A stretch of 48,015 nt of DNA from Granulosicoccus sp. (GTDB taxonomy: Bacteria; Pseudomonadota; Gammaproteobacteria; Granulosicoccales; Granulosicoccaceae). Positions 19,946-27,725 of the stretch are shown here, in pieces; within the stretch, counting starts at the first letter, position 1, and the number at the start of each line of letters is the position of its first letter. The notes beneath the pieces are model-generated. The model was not told where the DNA came from. It ran no database searches and worked only from the letters and a program-made list of their open reading frames with translations. The translations under genes were made by a program, and so were the position numbers. The stretch covers positions 1 to 48,015 of the forward strand of contig JALZVU010000306.1 of NCBI GenBank assembly GCA_023301795.1, given 5' to 3'.

Positions 19946-20392
19946 TTATAACGCTAAATATATATCTTCCTCTAGATTATTTATCCATTCGTGCACATCA
20001 GAGACGTTCAGCGTCATGATAACGATCAATGAACCCGGAGGCGGCGCGGCCACCAAACCACGAGCCTGGCCTACAAGGCGTAGTGCCGCTTTTGGACGCC
20101 CCATCAGGAGCTTCAGGCGGCCATTGGCAAGCTGAATTAGTCCTTGTACAAATCGCCGCTCAATACTGCCTTCTGGCAAGATCAACCAGACCGGCTCAAG
20201 CACCTCGTGCGCCTCCCAATAATAGCCTTCGTGAAAATAGTGCAGCCCTGACTTAAAAGCCTCGCAGCTTGCCAACTGGGCACAATCGTAACCCACGACA
20301 GCACTCGCCCTGATGTCCTCAAAGGCGTCTTCCAAGTGCCGCTCATTTTGGCCGGGCACGTAGGCATGATCGGGCAAACGGATAGCTGCCAT
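19946..20392 (-). CDS. DUF309 family protein
   Basis: A protein of about 148 residues with the DUF309 helical motif FHEGYYWEAHEVLEPVWLILPEG (first half around residues 56-75) followed by FVQGLIQLANGRLKLLMGRPKAALRLV. No catalytic role is established for the family. The ATG at 20392 follows the hydrolase stop by two bases; a TTG at 20401 would overlap that gene. Its position directly upstream of the boxC promoter and after an alpha/beta hydrolase suggests a catabolic accessory gene, but this is only positional evidence. Confidence 0.82.
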   Translation of the reverse strand: MAAIRLPDHAYVPGQNERHLEDAFEDIRASAVVGYDCAQLASCEAFKSGLHYFHEGYYWEAHEVLEPVWLILPEGSIERRFVQGLIQLANGRLKLLMGRPKAALRLVGQARGLVAAPPPGSLIVIMTLNVSDVHEWINNLEEDIYLAL

Positions 20393-20394
20393 CG

Positions 20395-21219
20395 TTAGCA
20401 ATGTTTATCTGCAACTGCCAAACCAGAGCGCAGCTGTTGCTGACAGAATGCAGCAATGGCAGCAACCACCTCCGGGCCTTTTTCAAGGTGCGGTGCATGA
20501 TGGCATTCGTTCAGAATTAACGTAGATACTGGAGCACGGCGCACACGGTGCACTACAGACTCAATCTGAGCAAGCGTGCCATAAGGATCATCACGCCCCT
20601 GAATGACAAACGCCGGCACGCTTATCTCATCCAGAACTACCGCAACATTCCAGGCTTCGAATTCTGGATCCAGCCATGCATTATTCCAACCATAAAACGC
20701 GTTGTCTGGGTCGCGGTGGTACTTGCCCAAGCGCTCGCGCAGACCTTCAGTTTCATACGCAACGCAGGCCTTGGCAATTTCTGCAAGACCTGTTTTTTCA
20801 GTGAAAAAATGTGGCGCTATCAGCACCACTCCAGCCAAGGAAGAGTCATCCATTGCACCAGCATAGATGGCTGTGATCGTGGCACCATCGCTATGACCGA
20901 TCAACACCGCACGCTCTATATCAAGGGCATCCAACACCTCAGGCAACACAACAGAGGCCTCGGTAGTCATATAATTGAGCTGACGCGGTAACGTCACGGG
21001 GTCAGACTGACCGTAACCTGCGCGCGAAAATGCCAACACGCCACACCCAGTTGCCTGACTAAGCGCTGCTGGAAAATCGCGCCACAACCGCACGCACCCG
21101 AGCCCCTCGTGCAACAGTACAAGCGTTGGCGACTGGCTGGGTGGAGGGCCAAAGCATGCGTATTCCAGCGTTTTGCCGTCAGCCGTGAGAGAGCCAGCCG
21201 CAACCCACGGTGCGCTCAT
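20395..21219 (-). CDS. Alpha/beta hydrolase
   Basis: A serine hydrolase of about 274 residues when started at MSAPWVAAG (21219), 13 bases after the topB stop. The fold elements are clear: oxyanion region LLHEGLGCVRLWRDFP, nucleophile elbow IGHSDGAT with the catalytic Ser, acid in VIQGRDDPYGT, and His in NECHHAPHLEKGP. HEGLG in place of the usual HG near the oxyanion hole is typical of a subset of these hydrolases. Location between topB and DUF309 upstream of the box operon hints at hydrolysis of a thioester or lactone by-product; the substrate cannot be read from sequence. Confidence 0.85.
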   Translation of the reverse strand: MSAPWVAAGSLTADGKTLEYACFGPPPSQSPTLVLLHEGLGCVRLWRDFPAALSQATGCGVLAFSRAGYGQSDPVTLPRQLNYMTTEASVVLPEVLDALDIERAVLIGHSDGATITAIYAGAMDDSSLAGVVLIAPHFFTEKTGLAEIAKACVAYETEGLRERLGKYHRDPDNAFYGWNNAWLDPEFEAWNVAVVLDEISVPAFVIQGRDDPYGTLAQIESVVHRVRRAPVSTLILNECHHAPHLEKGPEVVAAIAAFCQQQLRSGLAVADKHC

Positions 21220-21232
21220 AAGATGTAGGTTG

Positions 21233-23197
21233 TCATTGTGAGTTACTGTTTTGACCAGCGGAGGAACGTCGTTTTGACACCTTCTTTTTTGAGCGTCGCT
21301 TAAACTTCTTTTTGCCGCCTGCTGATTTTGCCACAACGCCACGCAATGAATCTACCGAGCCTGAGCTGCTATTGGCGATGAGCGCGTGCAATTGTGACTG
21401 AAGCGGATTCATGAAATCAGAATACGCTGTTTCACGCTGACTAATTGCGTTGAGTGTGGCTTCCCAGTGTGCGGTCATATCAGGAAGCGTGGCCTCTTCT
21501 GGTAACGCCTTGATCAACCCTCGCCCGGCATCAGTAGCAAGAATCTGTTTGCCTTGCCGAACCAGAAACCCGCGCCGGAATAACAATTCGATAATACCGG
21601 CACGGGTAGCTTCTGTTCCTAGGCCATCGGTCTCCTTGAGGATTTTCCTGATATCTGCTGACGATACATAGCGAGATATACCTGTCATGGCAGCAAGCAG
21701 TGTGGCATCGGTAAAGTATGGCGGTGGCGTGGTGTTTTTCTCTAGTAACTTTCCTCGGTCGCAGTGAAGTGGTTGCCCTGCTTCCAACAATGGCAATGTC
21801 TTTGTTGTTTCGCGTGCATTATCACTACGGAACAGCACTTGCCAGCCTTCCTTTAAAACGGTTTTAGCACTGGCAACAAACAACCCGCCCTCAATGACAA
21901 CTTCAACGCGGGTATCAGCGTATTCGTGAACAGGGTAGAACTGCGCCAGATACTGTCTGGCAATCAGGCCATAGACTTGCTGCTCAGCTCGGGATAAAGA
22001 TGACGTGTTCATTTTCCGTTGTGTTGGAATGATGGCATGGTGTGCTGTAACATTCGCATCGTTCCATGCTGCCGACTTGATTCTGACATCCGCTTTATCA
22101 ATTTTTTCCGATAGTTTTGGTTCAACACTTTTTATCGCATCAAGAATAGAAGCTGCCTCGCTATGGTGCTCCTTTGGAAGGAAGCGACAATCAGAACGCG
22201 GATAGGTAATCAACTTGTGTCGTTCATACAGCGCCTGGCAAGTTGTAAGAACAGTTTGCGCACTCAACCCGAACTGACGTGCAGCGTCTATTTGGAGAAT
22301 ACTTAGACTGAATGGCAGTGGCTGAGCCTGCTTTTTGTTTTTCTTTTCGTACTTGGTTATTTTCGCAGGCTTATCAGTGATGCTCGCAACAACTTTCTCA
22401 GCAAGCTTTTTCAACAGCACTCGCCCCATATCATCCATATAGGGTTTACAGGCTTCACTGGGCCTCCAGTTGGCCGTGAAGCGTTCGTCTTTTTCAGTCA
22501 CAAGATGTGCTACCACCTCATAAAATGGCTTGGAAATGAACGTCTCTATCTCTATACAACGGCGAACCACAAGCCCTAACACCGGTGTTTGCACTCTACC
22601 TACAGAGAGCACACCGTCATAGCCCACATTGCGCCCGTGTATGGTGTAAGCGCGGGTCATGTTGATACCGTATAACCAATCGGCACGCGAACGTGCAAGC
22701 GCAGAGGCGGATAACGGTGCAAAATTCTTATTCAGCTCAAGTTGTTTAAGGGCACGCTGTACTGCAGAAAGATTGAGGTCACTCACCAGCAAACGCTGAA
22801 TGGTACTTCGTTTTTTAGCACTCACCTTGAGATAATTGAAAAGTTGATCGACCAACAACTGGCCTTCGCGATCAGGGTCGCCAGCGTGCACTAGCTCATC
22901 AGCCTCTTTCACCAGTTTTCTGAGAATCGATAACTGGCTTTTGGTCTCTTTTTTGGGTTGCAGTTTCCATTCATCAGGCACGATGGGAAGATGCTCCATG
23001 CGCCACGATTTGAACTCAGGATTATAAACGTGCGGCTCTGCCTGTTCCAGCAGATGGCCGATGCACCAGCTGACGCAGTCCCCATTTGATATTTTGATAA
23101 AACCGTCGCCACGCTGTTCGCGACCACCCACACTACTTGCCAGTGCACTGGCGATGGCACGGCCAAGGCTAGGTTTTTCTGCGATGTACAGTTTCAT
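21233..23197 (-). CDS. topB: DNA topoisomerase III
   Basis: A type IA topoisomerase that resolves catenated DNA. The Toprim domain starts MKLYIAEKPSLGRAIA with its catalytic Glu, and has the acidic motif HAGDPDREGQLLVDQ. The active-site Tyr lies in LITYPRSDCRFLP. The block DGVLSVGRVQTPVLGLVVRR is conserved in TopB. The C-terminus is a basic Lys/Arg/Ser-rich tail that probably binds DNA. I choose the ATG at 23197 because MKLYIAEKPS is the usual start; an ATG at 23206 adds MRN. It heads the minus-strand run topB-hydrolase-DUF309, an unusual neighbour for catabolic genes. Confidence 0.95.
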   Translation of the reverse strand: MKLYIAEKPSLGRAIASALASSVGGREQRGDGFIKISNGDCVSWCIGHLLEQAEPHVYNPEFKSWRMEHLPIVPDEWKLQPKKETKSQLSILRKLVKEADELVHAGDPDREGQLLVDQLFNYLKVSAKKRSTIQRLLVSDLNLSAVQRALKQLELNKNFAPLSASALARSRADWLYGINMTRAYTIHGRNVGYDGVLSVGRVQTPVLGLVVRRCIEIETFISKPFYEVVAHLVTEKDERFTANWRPSEACKPYMDDMGRVLLKKLAEKVVASITDKPAKITKYEKKNKKQAQPLPFSLSILQIDAARQFGLSAQTVLTTCQALYERHKLITYPRSDCRFLPKEHHSEAASILDAIKSVEPKLSEKIDKADVRIKSAAWNDANVTAHHAIIPTQRKMNTSSLSRAEQQVYGLIARQYLAQFYPVHEYADTRVEVVIEGGLFVASAKTVLKEGWQVLFRSDNARETTKTLPLLEAGQPLHCDRGKLLEKNTTPPPYFTDATLLAAMTGISRYVSSADIRKILKETDGLGTEATRAGIIELLFRRGFLVRQGKQILATDAGRGLIKALPEEATLPDMTAHWEATLNAISQRETAYSDFMNPLQSQLHALIANSSSGSVDSLRGVVAKSAGGKKKFKRRSKKKVSKRRSSAGQNSNSQ

Positions 23198-23206
23198 GTT
23201 ACGCAC

Positions 23207-23606
23207 GCAGTTTCATTCATGGAATTCTGCAAAGCAGAATTTTCTGTATATCGTACAATGGGTGCGCCACATTCTTGTTTCAGGATATTTTTGGATTGCC
23301 TCAGCAAACCCTAGATTGGTATTCTGGTAAATCGACACGTCAACAATTCCCTTGCCTTAGCCATTTATCGCACGATGTCAGGCTGTGTAATTCTGAATAA
23401 GCAGTCTATCACGCACCCATAAAGAACAAGCCATCTCGCAAGCAAAGAACTGTCTATACATATAGTATCTTTCTACCCACCCTGCCCCCAAATGCACTTT
23501 GTGCAGATGCGGTTCATGGTTTGAGTCACACACCGCTCACCATACACACCAGCTGGCGGTGATATAGTTCAGTACGCTGGACTTATACTAGGACTGACAA
23601 GCGTTT
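23207..23606. other. topB-M35 peptidase divergent intergenic region
   Basis: Four hundred bases between divergent genes. A compact hairpin, AATTCTGC (23223-23230) AAA GCAGAATT (23234-23241), lies about 25 bases upstream of the topB start and would fall in its leader. A palindromic AT-rich CTATACATATAG occurs near 23453-23464. A -10-like TATACT lies shortly before 23607, without a good -35. No ORF or RNA gene is supported. Confidence 0.5.
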
Positions 23607-25784
23607 ATGCCATACCCTACGAAACCGCTGAAAATCCGTAAGACAATTATCCGCCACAAAGCCGGAGCTTGTTCATTACGCAGTGTCAAAGCGATGAGTA
23701 CAGGTTTGTTGGGGACCATGTTGTTGCTTCTGTTTTCCACTCATCAGGCAATCAGTTCAACATCCGCAGCCTCTGTTATACCCAGTGCAATGGTAGCCGT
23801 GGGCAAACAGCGACCCCTCTCCCCCCAGATAGCCGACTCACTTAGCGTTCATCTCGCACCGGGGGTTACATCTCAATCGCTGTTGGTACAGCTGGTGAAC
23901 CGGGGAGACATAACGCTATATGTATTACGCGACGGCACGCCCTTCGATGATGCTCCAGGAGGCGACGTACTGCAAATACTCCCTGCCGGCAAACACGGTA
24001 TCCACCAGCCTTCAGCGCCTTACACTGGCCCCGTCTATCAGCGACTGCCTGCGGATAGCTCCAGGTTTATGCCTATTGGTCCAGATCAAAGCGTCAGTGC
24101 AGAGTTTAATATCGGCGCCAACTATGCTGTCTCTGTAGAAGGTGCCTACAGAATACAGTACACAGGAAAGTTCGAAGTCGCTCCTGATGTAGCACAACGC
24201 TCCAACGTCAACCTGCCCGATCTGGCCAGTACCTGGGCACTCAATATCGACGCTATCGAATTAAACCTATCCACCTCGCCTCCATTGATCGAACCGCGAG
24301 CGCAACCACCTCAATTCACCAGCTGCAGTGCAACACAGCAAAGCTCAATAGTGACAGCCACAGTGTCCGGTGAAGCACTTGCAAATGAATCACTACAAAG
24401 TCTCAATGCAACTCCAGTGGCTGATCGTTCAACCTCACCTCGCTACACAAGCTGGTTCGGAAGCTATTCAGAACAAAACTACAGCGCGGTTACGTCGGTG
24501 TTTAACACAATGGCGTCAGTGCTGACTAATGATGTTATTGCCTACCAGTGTGAGCCTGAATACTGCGACGCAAACAACAATATTATTGCCTTCGTTCGAC
24601 CATTTCGAAACAACGTAGTCAATCTGTGCGGGCTGTTTTTTAACGAAGCACGACTTGATGACGAAGACAGAGCAGCCACCGTCGTACATGAGTTATCGCA
24701 TCTTTTGCCGATTGGCGCGACCAGCGACTTGTCATACGGTCCAAGCGGCACTGCCGCTGTGGCGCAAAATTCCGCAGAAGATGCGCTGAACAATGCAGAA
24801 AGCTACACATTGTTTGCGTCGAACAATCAGCCATTCTTACCGATGATTAACGACAACACCACCGTCGGTGATCAACTCGCAGATGTACCCGATGTGTTTA
24901 GTACCAACTCGAGCATCGAAGCATTGGCGGGAGGATCAACGGCGGTCAATGCTCTGGCGTCCAACGCTATCGATGTTTTTCGAATCAGCAATGCAACAGC
25001 ACTGGAGCTAACGTCGTTGTTTGGTGATGCAGATCTTTACGTTTTCAATAATGCAAGTTTGGATAGAGAGGCATTAATCTGCTCATCTTTTGAAGACAGT
25101 ACGCAGATGCCACTGGACTCCTGCCAGATCGCGGGCGACAGTGACGTGTTTGCTGTAGTTTACGGATTTACTGAAGTAAGTTACGAGCTTACAGCAGTTG
25201 TTCGAGCTGACGATTCGAGCACTGTTGAAGCAGAAGCTATTCCGCTGGCACTGGGGGACACTGATACCGGCCTGCTCGACCAAAACGCAACAGTGGTATA
25301 TACCGCTGTTATGCCGGCTCGAGTTTCATTGACATCTCTATCAGGTGACGCCGACCTGTACGTGTTCAGGAATTCATCGTTGACCACAGACGCACTGATA
25401 TGCAGCTCTCAAGCAGTATCAACGCAAGATTTTTGCGAAATCACACGTAGCGGTCGTGTACTCATCGGCGTACTTGGATTTAATACAGAGAACAGTTATG
25501 AAATTGCAATTAACAGTTTAGATGAAGCAGCAGTCGTTCCACCAACATTACCGCCGGTGCAAGCCCCCGAACAATCGCCAGAACAATCGCCAGAACAATC
25601 GCCAGAACAATCGCCAAGCAATGATCAGCCCACGAATGATGATCCGACTTCGTTTGGATCAAACACTCGTTCTGGCGGAGGTGCTCTAAGTTTTGCCGCC
25701 CTATTGGTGTTACTTGGACTTTCCATACGTACGCTGGGTAAAGCGTTCGTCAGTGGTCATAGAACTCGAATGCGGGGTCACTAA
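23607..25784 (+). CDS. Secreted M35 (aspzincin-like) metallopeptidase with PPC-like domains and GlyGly-CTERM-like tail
   Basis: A 725-residue exported zinc peptidase. An N-terminal signal (hydrophobic residues about 33-50; an internal start at 23694 would give a shorter signal) precedes a pro-domain-like region (about 60-190: LLVQLVNRGDITLYVLRDGTPFDD, then FMPIGPDQSV and GAYRIQYTGKFEV). The catalytic region has HELSH (361-365) and a GTxDxxYG-like ATSDLSYG with Asp374 as third zinc ligand, then NAESYTLFA as in M35 enzymes. Two PPC-like beta domains follow (about 450-525 and 545-630), each with a GDADLYVF motif. A PEQS-repeat linker leads to SGGGALSFAALLVLLGL, resembling a GlyGly-CTERM sorting signal cut by rhombosortase. 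A related lipoprotein gene follows 3 bases later. Confidence 0.85.
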   Translation: MPYPTKPLKIRKTIIRHKAGACSLRSVKAMSTGLLGTMLLLLFSTHQAISSTSAASVIPSAMVAVGKQRPLSPQIADSLSVHLAPGVTSQSLLVQLVNRGDITLYVLRDGTPFDDAPGGDVLQILPAGKHGIHQPSAPYTGPVYQRLPADSSRFMPIGPDQSVSAEFNIGANYAVSVEGAYRIQYTGKFEVAPDVAQRSNVNLPDLASTWALNIDAIELNLSTSPPLIEPRAQPPQFTSCSATQQSSIVTATVSGEALANESLQSLNATPVADRSTSPRYTSWFGSYSEQNYSAVTSVFNTMASVLTNDVIAYQCEPEYCDANNNIIAFVRPFRNNVVNLCGLFFNEARLDDEDRAATVVHELSHLLPIGATSDLSYGPSGTAAVAQNSAEDALNNAESYTLFASNNQPFLPMINDNTTVGDQLADVPDVFSTNSSIEALAGGSTAVNALASNAIDVFRISNATALELTSLFGDADLYVFNNASLDREALICSSFEDSTQMPLDSCQIAGDSDVFAVVYGFTEVSYELTAVVRADDSSTVEAEAIPLALGDTDTGLLDQNATVVYTAVMPARVSLTSLSGDADLYVFRNSSLTTDALICSSQAVSTQDFCEITRSGRVLIGVLGFNTENSYEIAINSLDEAAVVPPTLPPVQAPEQSPEQSPEQSPEQSPSNDQPTNDDPTSFGSNTRSGGGALSFAALLVLLGLSIRTLGKAFVSGHRTRMRGH
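25569..25616. repeat. 12-bp tandem repeat (gaacaatcgcca) x4 in the M35 gene
   Basis: Four exact copies encode a repeated Pro-Glu-Gln-Ser linker between the last PPC-like domain and the C-terminal sorting segment. The unit length is a multiple of three, so copy-number change keeps the frame. Confidence 0.95.
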
Positions 25785-25787
25785 AAG

Positions 25788-26354
25788 GTGAATCCGGCAA
25801 TACAAACGGTAACGCGCTACCTCACCAACCACTATGTCAGATCAACGATATTCTGCCTTGGGGTATCGATATCAGCATGTAGCTTATCGGATCATGAATA
25901 CACGGCTACTAATGCATTAGACAATCAGAGCGACAGCGGACTGCGCATCAGCATGTCCACAGAGGTAGCCGATGTTACATTGGGTGAGGCAATACCTGTG
26001 AAACTCAGTATGATAAATACAGGGAATGCCCCAGCACCGTTTCTCCCAATCAACACGGCGTTCGAAGTAGCTCTGAGCGCCAATGTGTTCAGCGTCACTT
26101 ATAACGGACAACGACAACCTTATCTTGGGATCGTCGCACGTAGACTGCCACCTACTTCTGACGATGTATTGATGATTGGTCCCAGCGAGAAATTAGAGAA
26201 AATTGTGGATATCGCTCAATATTATCGATTCCAGTATAAAGGTGAATACACCATTCAATACACCGCTGAGCAGCTTACCGTAGATGACGCTATCGACGTT
26301 GAATTTACACCTATTGTGATAGAGGATGATCCAATAGAAATAACTGTTCGTTGA
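25788..26354 (+). CDS. Lipoprotein resembling the M35 peptidase pro-domain
   Basis: A 188-residue protein starting with GTG three bases after the peptidase stop, so almost certainly co-translated. The signal FCLGVSISACS has a lipobox Cys at residue 31. The mature part (about 50-185) follows the same order of motifs as the N-terminal domain of the adjacent M35 peptidase: VKLSMINTGNAPAPFLPINTAF, then LMIGPSEKLEKIVDIAQYYRF, then KGEYTIQYTAEQLTV. There is no HExxH or other catalytic motif. It may therefore be a free-standing copy of the pro-domain, acting as chaperone or inhibitor; that role is inference. Confidence 0.72.
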   Translation: MNPAIQTVTRYLTNHYVRSTIFCLGVSISACSLSDHEYTATNALDNQSDSGLRISMSTEVADVTLGEAIPVKLSMINTGNAPAPFLPINTAFEVALSANVFSVTYNGQRQPYLGIVARRLPPTSDDVLMIGPSEKLEKIVDIAQYYRFQYKGEYTIQYTAEQLTVDDAIDVEFTPIVIEDDPIEITVR

Positions 26355-26532
26355 TAGCCTTCATCGAAAACTATCGGTCTAAGCCAATAGACCCACGGCC
26401 CTCACAGGCTGATCACACTCACCGCGAACACGCCAGTACATCACAATCCTGGAATCACCCAATCATTTATAGTGAACGGATCACGCGTAGCAGACCGAGA
26501 ATATCCACCAGCAGACCAAGCAAGAATATAGA

Positions 26533-27624
26533 TTAAAAAGGTATCGGTTTGATCGCTATGACCATACGATCTTTGAGCATACTGCGCTCTTTATCGCGTA
26601 TCCCTTCACTTTTCAATTTTTTTGCCACTGTGGTGAGTGGTTGATAATCCTGTTTTTTATTCAACATGCATTGATGACACAGCAGGCCTTCCAGATTTCC
26701 ATCGATATGGGCATTGCGCAATTTCTTGGCATGGGCATTATTCCAACCCTGCTCCAAAGATTCATCATTGAGATTCGAATATACAAGATCCAGCTCATAA
26801 TCCACGCAGCATGCAGCCAGGTATCCTTCAGCCGTCAAGTGATATCGGTTCCAGACCATCGAACATGGTTTGATAGACTCAAGTGTATTTTCTTGGTTTA
26901 TGTTGCCAAAAACACCGTGCGGCGATACAGCCAGCTCATCAATAAGCTCAAATGCCTGCCCCGCTTGACTACCTGCTTCGACGTAGACAATGTCGTCAAA
27001 ATATCTAGAAAACAACGCACTATGCTCTTGTTGGATATCCCCTACTGACGGAATAATCACACATGAGCACAGTAGCTGCAGGTCGATTTTATTGGCATCC
27101 CTCCATTCATGAATCGAGTGCAGGTTCTGCATAACTTTTTCGAAATCGTCAAACCCATGCACCAAGTTGTAGTCTTGTTGATTGGATGCATTGATCGAAA
27201 ACTTCATACTGTCCAGTCCAGCATCAACACAGGCTTGCACACGCTCCAGAGTAGCCAATGCACCATTGGTTGTCAGATATACGCGACGCACACCAGCCTG
27301 TTTTGCAATACGAATGTAGTCGTGAAGATTCTTCGTCATGAAGGGCTCACCAGTGGCGTATAGCCCTATCTCTTCCAAACCTAGCGATACTGCTTGCTCG
27401 ACAAAACTACGGTACGTATCCAGCGGCAAAAATGCAGCCTTTCTCCCTTGATTTGAATTTTTGCAAAAGATACACGCGTGATTGCATCCGTTGGTAAGTT
27501 CGATCAGAGCGTTTTTAGGATGCCGGGCATGTGCTCGCAGTGAGGTCGGTAGCTTGGCTACCTGGCGACTTCGTTGCTCAAAGTACCCCTCTTCGTCCGT
27601 ATTCGTCTCGAGTGCGTGATTCAT
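26533..27624 (-). CDS. Radical SAM/SPASM domain protein
   Basis: A 363-residue radical SAM enzyme. The cluster motif is CNHACIFC (Cys47, 51, 54), preceded by IELTNG. YATGEPFM is the GGE-like SAM-binding motif and VYLTTNGAL follows. A C-terminal SPASM-like region has Cys254, Cys272-Cys273, Cys316 and Cys319, so at least one auxiliary Fe-S cluster is likely. SPASM enzymes commonly modify peptides or sugars. No precursor-peptide gene is evident beside it. It is downstream of, and probably co-transcribed with, the GSCFA gene (101-base gap) and converges on the pro-domain-like lipoprotein gene. Confidence 0.88.
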   Translation of the reverse strand: MNHALETNTDEEGYFEQRSRQVAKLPTSLRAHARHPKNALIELTNGCNHACIFCKNSNQGRKAAFLPLDTYRSFVEQAVSLGLEEIGLYATGEPFMTKNLHDYIRIAKQAGVRRVYLTTNGALATLERVQACVDAGLDSMKFSINASNQQDYNLVHGFDDFEKVMQNLHSIHEWRDANKIDLQLLCSCVIIPSVGDIQQEHSALFSRYFDDIVYVEAGSQAGQAFELIDELAVSPHGVFGNINQENTLESIKPCSMVWNRYHLTAEGYLAACCVDYELDLVYSNLNDESLEQGWNNAHAKKLRNAHIDGNLEGLLCHQCMLNKKQDYQPLTTVAKKLKSEGIRDKERSMLKDRMVIAIKPIPF

Positions 27625-27725
27625 ACTGGTCTCTGTATCTGGTCACGCGGCCGTCTGCGCGCAGGTATTGCTCAACAGGTCGCATAGACCGTGCCGCTAA
27701 CTGAACAAATTCGGGTTACGTAACG

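Noticed and set aside
23223..23241. Intrinsic terminator on the plus strand
   Set aside because: No plus-strand gene ends there; it lies in the leader of topB, so a leader hairpin is a better description.
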